Positions 1-6,731 of a DNA stretch of 22,143 nt are shown here, piece by piece. Source of the stretch: Flemingiibacterium sp045632605 (GTDB taxonomy: Bacteria > Bacillota > Clostridia > Oscillospirales > CAG-272); assembly GCA_045632605.1 (NCBI GenBank), contig JAZQXA010000102.1:1-22143 (forward strand). The letters run 5' to 3'. The position numbers were made by a program, and so were the translations under genes. The notes beneath the pieces were generated by a model that saw nothing but the letters and a program-made list of their open reading frames with translations, searched no databases and had not been told where the DNA came from. Numbering within the stretch: position 1 is the stretch's first letter; each line of letters starts with the position of its first letter.

Positions 1-132
1 GTTCAGAACTACGTCAAGACTCACACAGCACCCTACAAGTATCCGAGAATTGTCGAATTTGTCGATGAACTTCCGAAGACCATTTCGGGAAAAATCAGAC
101 GAGTCGAAATTCGCGGCGAAGAAAAGAAATAA
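1..132 (+). CDS. AMP-forming acyl-CoA synthetase, C-terminal fragment (5' end outside the window)
   Basis: Only the last 43 codons are present, in frame from base 1 to the TAA at 130-132. The peptide runs through APYKYPRIVEFVDELPKTISGKIRR, whose PKTxSGK core is the hallmark of the C-terminal subdomain of the ANL superfamily of adenylate-forming enzymes. The lysine of SGK (residue 31 of the fragment) is the one that in this family moves into the active site to drive adenylation. The family activates a carboxylic acid with ATP and transfers it to CoA. The APYKYPR stretch resembles medium-chain or acetyl-type acyl-CoA synthetases, but substrate cannot be set from this tail. A strong terminator follows 7 bases after the stop, so this is the last gene of its transcript. 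Confidence 0.85.
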   Translation, partial: VQNYVKTHTAPYKYPRIVEFVDELPKTISGKIRRVEIRGEEKK

Positions 133-139
133 TAAAAAT

Positions 140-169
140 GAGCTGTCTTATGCGGACAGCTCGTTTTTT
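140..169 (+). terminator. Rho-independent terminator of the acyl-CoA synthetase gene
   Basis: An 8-bp stem GAGCTGTC (140-147) / GACAGCTC (155-162) with a 7-base loop is followed by GTTTTTT (163-169). It lies 7 bases after the TAA. Repeat copy A begins right behind the T-run. Confidence 0.85.
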
Positions 170-450
170 GTGAGTGGTGGGGGGGATAGGGGGTACGCGG
201 CTTTCTTGAAAGAAAGCCTGGCAAAGAACTTTACTATACGCTATCGCTTCACAGAGGTTTCGCATAAGGCTTCGAGGATACGCTCTCGGTAGTCGGGGCC
301 CGCCTCGCTCCGGCTCCTCCGCCTTCGCTCGGTTCTCGCTGCGGCTCGGGCACGGCGTGGCTCTGGCTGCCACCGGCAGTCATTCACTCCCACGCCGCCG
401 CTTCGCTACCCAACGACCGCGAAGGCTTACCGCTTCTTTAACCATATTTT
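170..450 (-). repeat. Dispersed hairpin-rich intergenic repeat, copy A
   Basis: Read on the minus strand this stretch matches copy B (613-789) and copy C (14202-14412). From its 5' end (450) to 3' end (170) it holds a GAAGCGGTAA block shared with C, GTCGTTGGG (complement of 409-417), an extra segment of about 70 bases not found in B or C, the purine-rich core CCGAGCGAAGGCGGAGG, a CTGTGAAGCG block, and a 9-bp hairpin (199-218). Bases 194-254 are the reverse complement of 701-761 with 59 of 61 identical. It has no transposase and no clear terminal inverted repeats. Function is unknown; a structured RNA or a MITE-like element are both open. Confidence 0.75.
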
Positions 451-612
451 TGGCGTTTGCGGCACGCGGTTAGTGTTTGTTTTAGGCTTCGATTGTCGAA
501 GCTCCTCGCTACGCCTGCCGGATATATAGAATAGTGCCAAATCCGGCATAAAAACTAACTTTAAAACGGACGTATTTTGAGAGGGTGACAGCTGCCCCTT
601 TTGCATTAACGA
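451..612. other. Non-coding spacer between repeat copies A and B, with two hairpins
   Basis: No believable gene is visible here. Two perfect inverted repeats stand out: GCTTCGA (486-492) / TCGAAGC (496-502) with a 3-base loop, and TGCCGGAT (516-523) / ATCCGGCA (541-548) with a 17-base loop. Neither has a T-run, so they are not ordinary terminators. I could not find a convincing sigma-A promoter for the downstream carboxypeptidase in this stretch. Confidence 0.5.
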
Positions 613-789
613 GTCGTTGGGAAACCGAGCGAAGGCGGAGGAGCCGAAGCGAGGAGGGTTCCCAACTTACTCTGTGGCTTTCGAAGCGAGTTCGAGCGAC
701 CTGTGAAGCGAAAGCGTATATTAAAGTTCTTTGCCAGGCTTTCTTTCAAGAAAGCCGCGTATCTCCTATACGCTTCGATTACCATTCAC
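613..789 (+). repeat. Dispersed hairpin-rich intergenic repeat, copy B
   Basis: It begins GTCGTTGGG like copy A and carries the core CCGAGCGAAGGCGGAGG (625-641), the CTGTGAAGCG block at 701-710 and the hairpin GGCTTTCTT / AAGAAAGCC (737-745 / 748-756). The core is enclosed by an 8-bp inverted repeat, GTTGGGAA (616-623) and TTCCCAAC (659-666). In A and C the same place has GTTGGG pairing with CCCGAC, so pairing is kept while bases differ. The copy is in inverted orientation to A across a 446-base gap. Confidence 0.75.
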
Positions 790-835
790 TTCAAAAAATC
801 GCCCGTATTCCTATACGCAAAGAATAACCATTCAC
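759..835 (+). repeat. Degenerate tandem duplication at the tail of repeat copy B
   Basis: Two units of about 31 bases (759-789 and 805-835), 46 bases apart, share GTAT, CCTATACGC and ACCATTCAC with small indels and substitutions. The first unit is also the tail of repeat copy B, so the element's end seems to have been duplicated just ahead of the carboxypeptidase leader. Confidence 0.6.
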
Positions 836-836
836 A

Positions 837-876
837 AAATTTCATATACATCACTGAGGTGATATATATGAAATTT
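837..876 (+). promoter_or_regulatory. 18-bp inverted repeat enclosing the ribosome site and start codon of the D,D-carboxypeptidase gene
   Basis: The left arm (837-854) and right arm (859-876) are complementary at 17 of 18 positions, with the 4-base loop TGAG (855-858). The Shine-Dalgarno sequence GAGGTGAT (856-863) lies in the loop and upper right arm, and the ATG (868-870) is inside the right arm. In mRNA the AU-rich stem would bury the start codon. There is no T-run, so it is not a terminator. It could act as a translational switch (temperature- or ligand-dependent) or, as DNA, as a protein-binding palindrome. Confidence 0.6.
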
Positions 877-2007
877 AAGCGTTTTGTTTCATTATTATTA
901 TTGGTAGCACTTGTTTTTGTTCCGATAAAGGTGGAGGCGGCGGAGTATAATGCACGGTCTTATATATTGATGGAAGCTTCCACGGGACTTGTTATGCTGG
1001 AGGAGAATGCCGATGAAGCATTACCGCCGGCGTCGGTTACGAAGATTATGACACTGCTGCTTATTATGGAGGCTGTTGCGGACGGACGTATAGGATGGGA
1101 CGACAAGGTTCAGACTTCGGAATATGCTGCTTCGATGGGCGGTTCGCAGGTGTTTCTTGAACCGGGCGAGGAGATGACCGTTTCGGAGATGGTGAAATGC
1201 GTAGTTGTTGCAAGTGCCAACGATGCGGCGGTTGCTCTGGCGGAGGCTGTTTACGGAAGCGAGGAGGCGTTCGTCAAGCGTATGAATGAACGTGCCGCCG
1301 AGCTTGGAATGACGAACACGGTGTTTCTCAATACAAACGGACTTGACGACGGCGTTGACGGTCATGTTACGAGCGCAAGGGACATTGCCATAATGTCACG
1401 AGAGCTTATTACGAAGCATCCGAAGATACTTGAATATTCGTCGATATGGATGGATACTATTCGCGGGGGTGCGTTCGGGCTTACGAACACAAACCGGCTT
1501 ATACGTTTTTACAATGGAGCGAACGGACTCAAAACCGGATCGACATCAAAGGCGAAGTTCTGTATTTCTGCTACGGCGGAGAGGGGCGGTATGCAGCTTA
1601 TCGCAGTTGTGATGGCTTCGCCCAGCCGTGATGACCGCAATGAAACCGCAAAAAAACTGCTTGACTACGGATTTGCCAACTATGAGGTCGTATCTGCCGT
1701 CCCCAAAGAGCCGCTTGAAGATATGCGTGTGCTTGGCGGAACTGCCGATGCCGTGCGGCTTACAGCCGGAGAGCAGTCGTTAGTGCTTGGAAAAGGACAG
1801 TCGGCGAAGATTACGGAGGAAATACTGCTTCCGGAAAATATTTCTGCGCCGATTTTTGAGGGGGATGAGGTCGGAAAGATAAATTTCCTGCTTGACGGCA
1901 AAATTATTTCTTCGGTTCCGATAACGGCGGCAGAAAACGTCGAAAAGATAGACTACATCGGACTTTTTTGCCGATTTGTACGAAGGCTGCTGCTGGTTGA
2001 AATGTAA
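868..2007 (+). CDS. dacF: D-alanyl-D-alanine carboxypeptidase (PBP5/DacF-like, peptidase family S11)
   Basis: The 379-residue protein trims the terminal D-Ala from peptidoglycan stem peptides outside the membrane. All three penicillin-binding motifs are visible: SVTK (Ser56, Lys59), SAN (116-118) and KTG (222-224). A signal peptide covers residues 1-24 (basic start, LLLLVALVF core, cut after VEA). A beta-rich C-terminal domain follows the catalytic domain, and the last residues (IGLFCRFVRRLLLVEM) look like the amphipathic anchor typical of PBP5-type enzymes. The ATG at 868 is chosen because GAGGTGAT precedes it and the signal peptide begins there. An in-frame upstream extension to 703 is translated repeat sequence and is rejected. 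Spore-former genomes have several paralogues (dacA, dacB, dacF), so the exact symbol is tentative. The start lies in an 18-bp inverted repeat. Confidence 0.9.
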   Translation: MKFKRFVSLLLLVALVFVPIKVEAAEYNARSYILMEASTGLVMLEENADEALPPASVTKIMTLLLIMEAVADGRIGWDDKVQTSEYAASMGGSQVFLEPGEEMTVSEMVKCVVVASANDAAVALAEAVYGSEEAFVKRMNERAAELGMTNTVFLNTNGLDDGVDGHVTSARDIAIMSRELITKHPKILEYSSIWMDTIRGGAFGLTNTNRLIRFYNGANGLKTGSTSKAKFCISATAERGGMQLIAVVMASPSRDDRNETAKKLLDYGFANYEVVSAVPKEPLEDMRVLGGTADAVRLTAGEQSLVLGKGQSAKITEEILLPENISAPIFEGDEVGKINFLLDGKIISSVPITAAENVEKIDYIGLFCRFVRRLLLVEM

Positions 2008-2057
2008 TATTAAACCCGGTTTAAAATTACAAATACCTTACAAAAGAAGTATACCTA

Positions 2058-2086
2058 TTGCAAAAAAAAGGGACTTGTAGTATCAT
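2058..2086 (+). promoter_or_regulatory. Sigma-A-type promoter of the S-layer gene
   Basis: TTGCAA (2058-2063), a 17-base spacer and TATCAT (2081-2086). Transcription would begin near 2093, giving a leader of about 130 bases before the S-layer ATG. The same -35 hexamer and spacing occur ahead of the gene at 5596. Confidence 0.65.
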
Positions 2087-2129
2087 ATGTACAGGGAAAA
2101 TCTTCTCTGCGCGTAAAATCTATCCCAAA

Positions 2130-2165
2130 ACTGCAAGATGTTCAAGTGAGTCAGAACGTCGCAGT
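2130..2165 (+). promoter_or_regulatory. Stable hairpin in the S-layer mRNA leader
   Basis: CTGC (2131-2134) plus GATGTTC (2137-2143) pair with GAACGTC (2154-2160) plus GCAG (2161-2164), with a 2-base AA bulge, one G-U pair and a 10-base loop. An extra A-U pair closes it at 2130/2165. There is no T-run. A 5' hairpin of this kind could stabilise the mRNA of an abundant surface protein, which is an inference. Confidence 0.5.
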
Positions 2166-2224
2166 CAGGGCGGATTTGCCGGGAAGATCTACCACAAAAA
2201 ATTATTTTAAAGGAGAAACTAACA

Positions 2225-5200
2225 ATGAGAAATCTTAAGAAATTCCTCGCTCTCGTACTTGCTATGATCATGATCGCAAGTGCAGCTGCAGTAGTTTCCG
2301 CTGATGATGCTACCTTCACCGACGTTGCTGAAGATAACATCTACGCTGACGCTATCGCAGACCTCGTCGTTAAGGGTATCACTCAGGGTATCGGCAATGG
2401 CGAGTTTGGTACAGATGACGGTGTTAAGAGATACCAGATGGCTCTCTTCATCGCTCGTGCTGCTACCGGTGAAACCGAATGGGCAAACCAGATCGTTCCC
2501 TTCACCGACGTAACCGAATATACCGGCGCTATCTACTATGCATACGCTAACGGTATCATCGCTGGTTACAACGCTACTACTTTTGGTCCCGATGACGCTA
2601 TCACCTACATCCAGGCTCTCAAGATGGCAGTTGCTACTCTTGGCTACGAAGTAGAGTGGGAAGGCGACTACAAGTGGCCCTACTACAACAAGGCTGTTGC
2701 TCTCGGACTCACCGACGGCGTTGCTGTAACCGAATTTGACAAGGCACTCACCAGAGCTGAAACAGCTCAGATCATCTACAACATGATCTATGCTGCTCCC
2801 GCTGAAGGCGATGTAACTCTCGCAGACAAGAACTTCGGTACTATCGAAGGCGTTGGCGTTGAGTCCACATTCGTAATCACAGCTACTCCCAAGCAGGCTT
2901 ATGTTTATGTTAAGGATAGCGACGACACATATGTTGCTGCTGGTAACGCTGTTGCTAACGATCACGTTGGTATTCAGGCACTTGTTAACGGTGTTCCTAC
3001 CGGTGCTATCACATACCTCCCTGCTGCTGACCTCGGCATCGCTGCAGACGCAGACCTTGAAGACTACTTCAACCGTTCTGTTGCTCTCGTTAACTACGAT
3101 GCAGAAACCGGCGCATTCGACAAGGCTATCGTTGGTGACGCTCCTGTAGTTGTTAACTTCAAGGACATCGCTCTCTCCAACGGTGGTAAGAGCCTCAAGG
3201 TTGCTGATGTAACCTACAAGCTCGTTAACAGCCTCACCGGTTCCTACCTCAACAACGAAATCGTTGTATTCAACAGCAACATCAATGCTGCTACTGCTGA
3301 AGCTAAGAGCCTTCTCAAGGACGAAGCAGGCAACATCGTTGACGAAAACGGTTTCCTCCTTGCTAAGCTCCTTGTAAGAGGCTCTGCTAACTACTACATC
3401 TTCGTAGAAGGTGGCAAGCAGCATATGATCAGCGAAGCAGCAGCTCTCGAAAAGTTCGGTTACGACGTAATCGACACTGAGTTCGAGTATGTTGATTACA
3501 GCAGAAAGACTTCTATCAACGCTGATGCTTACAACAATGCTACTGAAGCATATGAACTCCACCTCTACGACGACGACAAGGACGGCGAGTATGAGCGTGC
3601 GATCTACCTCCCCATCTACATTTCCAACTACTACACCTACAAGTCCGGCAATTATGTATACGACCGTGTATGGCTTGATGCTACCGGCGACGCTGCAAAG
3701 GTTTCTGAAGTAACCTACAACACCGACGCTGAACTTACTGCTGGTACTGTATTCTCGTTCACATACAACAAGCTCCTCAAGGAGATCACTGTAAACGAAA
3801 TCTTCGAGTCTGAAACCAAGACTCTTAAGAGCCTTAAGTACAATGCAAGCACCGGTCTTTACACTGTTGCATTTGCTGATGGCAGCTCCTACCTCATGGA
3901 AGCTTCTGACATCGCTCTCGGCGGCGCACTTCTCGAAAGAGCTATCGGAACTCCTAAGGCTCCTCTCATCGATGATATCGAAGCTGGTAAGTACCTCGAC
4001 AGAACTCCTGTTGCTGAACTCGTTGAAACAAGAGAAATCGGCGAAGACTATGTATTCTATGCAGTTAACGGTTACATCTTCTTCATCGAAAGAGTTGAAG
4101 CTGCTAAGGATCCTTACGAGTATGTAGTATTCGATGCTATCGCTGACATCGACCTCGATGCACTCTATGCAAGCGTATGGTACGATGGCGCATACAAGGC
4201 AAGCGCAACCATCAATGCAGTAGGCAAGAAGGTTATTGCTGACCTCAACGCTTACAAGCTCTCTCTCCTCCTCGGCGACACCACATGGCAGAAGCACGGC
4301 GGCGTATGGGCTGCTCAGTATGCTGACGGTGAATTCGCTCTCGCAGAAGAGATCCTCAAGACAACATCTGTTGCAGGCCTCAAGAAGCTCGGCCTCAGAA
4401 TGCTCGACGATAGCACCTACGGTGCTACCACAGCAGCAGCTAAGCTCACCTTCGACGGCGGCGCAACTGTTTATGACGCAAACGGCGATGTTCTCAATCC
4501 TGTAAACAGACTCTACACCAACAGCAAGACTGTATTCTACTTCATCGACACCACCACTGATGATAACACAGTTGTAGGCGAAATCGAAGTTGAAGCATAC
4601 AAGATGATGGCTACCGACGACACTTACATCGAGTTCCTCGACAACGCTCGTGAAGGCACCGTTATCTACACTGACGCTCTTGGTTCTTACAACGCAACTG
4701 CTAACAAAGAACTTTACGGCGCAGCTAAGACTGTAATCGTATTCGACGCAGTTTCCAAGAACGGCTTCGAAAAGCTCACCACTGAGTACAGATGGCTCAC
4801 TACTGCAGGCGTTACCGGTGCTAACCTCGTAACCGGCGGTATGACCTATGCTGAAGACCTCGGTCTTAAGGGCTACGAAGATGGTCTCAAGGTTTATGCA
4901 TACACTGGCGCACTTGACCTTGAAGACGGTGCAGAAGCAATTATCTACTCCACCTTCAAGCTTGACACTGATACAGTTTACAAGACCGACAAGAACGGTG
5001 TTGTAGGTGTTAACGCTAAGGGCGAGGCTATTGATAAGGCTGACGCTACATTCGGCACATTTAAGGCACTCTTCCAGGATGGCGCAGGCATCCAGATGGT
5101 TGACACCGATATGCGTAGCTTCTTCGCTCACCTTGACACTGAAGACGATCTTATCTGGGTTGAGCTTGGCGAATACAGCGATGCACTTCCTCACACCTTC

Positions 5201-5422
5201 CTTATCGCAGGTACTGTAACTAACCTCGATATCCCTGTAACAAAGATTCTTGCAATCGATGCTGGTACAGGTGATGTATATGAGGCTGAAGAGGCAATTG
5301 AAGTACTCAATGCAGCTGATGAAGTATACTGGGTAGGTACAAGAACTCTCAATGATCTTGGTGTATACGAATATGACGCAGCTTCCTTCAAGGATGGCGT
5401 AGCAGTATTCGCATTCAACTAA
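2225..5422 (+). CDS. S-layer protein with three N-terminal SLH domains
   Basis: A secreted 1065-residue protein. The signal peptide is residues 1-26 (MRNLKKFLALVL..., cut after VSA). Three SLH repeats follow at about 31-80, 93-141 and 149-192; the third keeps the LTRAE motif and the first two have KRYQM and TYIQA in that place. SLH repeats bind pyruvylated secondary cell-wall polymer, so this is a wall-anchored surface protein. The remaining 870 residues are acidic, rich in Ala, Asp, Thr, Val and Tyr, poor in Cys, and match no domain I recognise. Codon use is extreme (mostly GCT, CTC, AAC, ATC and GAC; no TTA, CTA or TCA codons through at least base 5194) and unlike its neighbours, as in very highly expressed genes. 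AGGAG at 2211-2215 sits 9 bases before the ATG. It has its own promoter, leader and terminator, so it is monocistronic. Confidence 0.9.
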   Translation: MRNLKKFLALVLAMIMIASAAAVVSADDATFTDVAEDNIYADAIADLVVKGITQGIGNGEFGTDDGVKRYQMALFIARAATGETEWANQIVPFTDVTEYTGAIYYAYANGIIAGYNATTFGPDDAITYIQALKMAVATLGYEVEWEGDYKWPYYNKAVALGLTDGVAVTEFDKALTRAETAQIIYNMIYAAPAEGDVTLADKNFGTIEGVGVESTFVITATPKQAYVYVKDSDDTYVAAGNAVANDHVGIQALVNGVPTGAITYLPAADLGIAADADLEDYFNRSVALVNYDAETGAFDKAIVGDAPVVVNFKDIALSNGGKSLKVADVTYKLVNSLTGSYLNNEIVVFNSNINAATAEAKSLLKDEAGNIVDENGFLLAKLLVRGSANYYIFVEGGKQHMISEAAALEKFGYDVIDTEFEYVDYSRKTSINADAYNNATEAYELHLYDDDKDGEYERAIYLPIYISNYYTYKSGNYVYDRVWLDATGDAAKVSEVTYNTDAELTAGTVFSFTYNKLLKEITVNEIFESETKTLKSLKYNASTGLYTVAFADGSSYLMEASDIALGGALLERAIGTPKAPLIDDIEAGKYLDRTPVAELVETREIGEDYVFYAVNGYIFFIERVEAAKDPYEYVVFDAIADIDLDALYASVWYDGAYKASATINAVGKKVIADLNAYKLSLLLGDTTWQKHGGVWAAQYADGEFALAEEILKTTSVAGLKKLGLRMLDDSTYGATTAAAKLTFDGGATVYDANGDVLNPVNRLYTNSKTVFYFIDTTTDDNTVVGEIEVEAYKMMATDDTYIEFLDNAREGTVIYTDALGSYNATANKELYGAAKTVIVFDAVSKNGFEKLTTEYRWLTTAGVTGANLVTGGMTYAEDLGLKGYEDGLKVYAYTGALDLEDGAEAIIYSTFKLDTDTVYKTDKNGVVGVNAKGEAIDKADATFGTFKALFQDGAGIQMVDTDMRSFFAHLDTEDDLIWVELGEYSDALPHTFLIAGTVTNLDIPVTKILAIDAGTGDVYEAEEAIEVLNAADEVYWVGTRTLNDLGVYEYDAASFKDGVAVFAFN

Positions 5423-5470
5423 TAAGTTTCTCCTTAATACAATATAATAAGTATTAGCGAAAGCTTTTAT

Positions 5471-5504
5471 ACAACCGTTCCCCTTGTGGGAACGGTTGTT
5501 TTTT
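5471..5504 (+). terminator. Strong Rho-independent terminator of the S-layer gene
   Basis: A perfect 12-bp stem ACAACCGTTCCC (5471-5482) / GGGAACGGTTGT (5488-5499) with the loop CTTGT, followed by a T-run to 5504. It lies about 50 bases after the TAA. Confidence 0.93.
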
Positions 5505-5531
5505 GCGCTTGTAAATTTTCCTTGTTCACCC

Positions 5532-5560
5532 TTGCAATTGACGGCGATTTATTGTATAAT
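5532..5560 (+). promoter_or_regulatory. Sigma-A-type promoter of the SbcD/YhaO-like gene pair
   Basis: TTGCAA (5532-5537), a 17-base spacer and the perfect -10 box TATAAT (5555-5560), 35 bases before the ATG at 5596. A TTGACG at 5538 would leave only 11 bases to the -10 and is not used. Confidence 0.75.
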
Positions 5561-5595
5561 AGAAGCATAGCTATTAAAACTGTGGGAGTTATGTA

Positions 5596-6723
5596 ATGAT
5601 AAGAGTTTTACACTGTGCCGACCTGCATCTCGACAGTCCTTTGACTGCGCTCGATATATCGCGTGCAGAAACCAGACGTATTGAGCTGCGTGCGGCATTT
5701 ACTTCGCTGACGCTCTCCGCGAAGATGAATAAAGTTGATTTTTTGCTGATTGCGGGTGACCTTTTTGACGGCGCTTATGTTTCAAAGGAAACGGTTGCTT
5801 TGCTTTGCCGTGAATTCGCCGCCATTCCCGAATGCCGGGTTATTATCGCCCCGGGTAATCATGACCCGTTCACTGCCGTGAGCTATTATAACCGTGCGGA
5901 ATTCCCCGAGAATGTTTATATTTTCGATTCGTCGGAGCTTTCCTGCTTCGATTTCCCGGACAAAAATACTTCCGTTTACGGTTGGGCGTTTACGTCGGCA
6001 AGGCTTGAGAGCTGTCCGCTTGACGGATTTACTGTTGAGGACCCATCGCGAATCAATCTGCTTGTTGCGCACGGGGATTTCGATACAAACGAGTCGCAGT
6101 ATTGCCCGATTCCGAAAAACACCCTTGCCGGATGCGGATTTGATTATGCGGCACTCGGTCATATACACACCTATAGCGGCGCTATGCAGGTGGGCAGCGG
6201 ATATGCTGCTTACAGCGGATGTCTTGAGGGGCGCGGATTTGACGAGTGCGGCGTGAAGGGTGCAATTCTTGCGGCGATTGATAAGTCGGCTTCGCCGGCG
6301 GTTGCGGAAAAATTTGTCCGTTTTTGCAAGCGTTGTTATGCTGTTGAGGAATGTGACGTCAGCGGCGCTGAAAGCAATGCGGATTTGCTTGAAAAGCTGC
6401 GTGAGCTTGTTGCCGAAAAGCATTACGGGGACGATACGGCGCTTCGGGTGCGGCTTGTCGGTAATGTGTCGGGCGAGCTGAAACCGTCGCCGAGCTTCCT
6501 TGCGGAGCAGTTTGGACATATGTTCATACTTGAAATAATCGACGAAACGATGCCGCTTGCCGACAACGAGCATCTTGAGGATGACCCTACCTTGAGAGGC
6601 GAATATTACCGCAGTCTTAAAACGATGCTCGAGGACGAAAACGACGAAACCCGTGAGATTGCAATTTTAGCGCTCCGATATGGGCTTGCCGCACTTTCCG
6701 GCGGCGATATCACAGATTTTTGA
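5596..6723 (+). CDS. yhaO: Mre11/SbcD-family metallophosphoesterase (YhaO-like DNA exonuclease subunit)
   Basis: The 375-residue protein has the full calcineurin-type phosphoesterase signature: DLH (Asp9, His11), GDLFD (54-58), GNHD (87-90), a later AHGDFD and then GHIHTY. These residues bind two metal ions in SbcD/Mre11 nucleases. The C-terminal part is a short capping domain. The ATG at 5596 is preceded by GGGAG (5584-5588) at 7 bases. The stop TGA overlaps the ribosome site of the next gene, a large SMC-like ATPase, so the two are translationally coupled. This is the arrangement expected of an SbcCD/Rad50-Mre11-like complex that processes DNA ends or hairpins. The partner is of YhaN rather than SbcC type, so YhaO is the better name; the role in B. 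subtilis is itself poorly defined. Confidence 0.85.
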   Translation: MIRVLHCADLHLDSPLTALDISRAETRRIELRAAFTSLTLSAKMNKVDFLLIAGDLFDGAYVSKETVALLCREFAAIPECRVIIAPGNHDPFTAVSYYNRAEFPENVYIFDSSELSCFDFPDKNTSVYGWAFTSARLESCPLDGFTVEDPSRINLLVAHGDFDTNESQYCPIPKNTLAGCGFDYAALGHIHTYSGAMQVGSGYAAYSGCLEGRGFDECGVKGAILAAIDKSASPAVAEKFVRFCKRCYAVEECDVSGAESNADLLEKLRELVAEKHYGDDTALRVRLVGNVSGELKPSPSFLAEQFGHMFILEIIDETMPLADNEHLEDDPTLRGEYYRSLKTMLEDENDETREIAILALRYGLAALSGGDITDF

Positions 6724-6731
6724 GGTGTGGA

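Noticed and set aside
95..373. Small ORFs in the repeat copies (minus strand 95-373, plus strand 585-827) that share the peptide KVLCQAFFQESRV
   Set aside because: The shared peptide comes from the shared repeat DNA. There are no ribosome sites and frames drift between copies. Such ORFs look like common false hypothetical proteins.
703..867. 55-codon upstream extension of the carboxypeptidase
   Set aside because: The extension is translated repeat copy B sequence, and the signal peptide and ribosome site fix the start at 868.
2219..5194. A 991-codon open frame on the minus strand opposite the S-layer gene
   Set aside because: It is codon-aligned with the sense gene and exists only because TTA, CTA and TCA codons are absent there. 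It has no ribosome site, and its composition (Ser, Val, Cys, Glu) is that of reverse-translated S-layer codons.
6720..6731. TTG start for the YhaN-like protein at 6720
   Set aside because: It overlaps the preceding stop codon and lies within the ribosome site; the ATG at 6732 begins the conserved MFIEKIHI strand.
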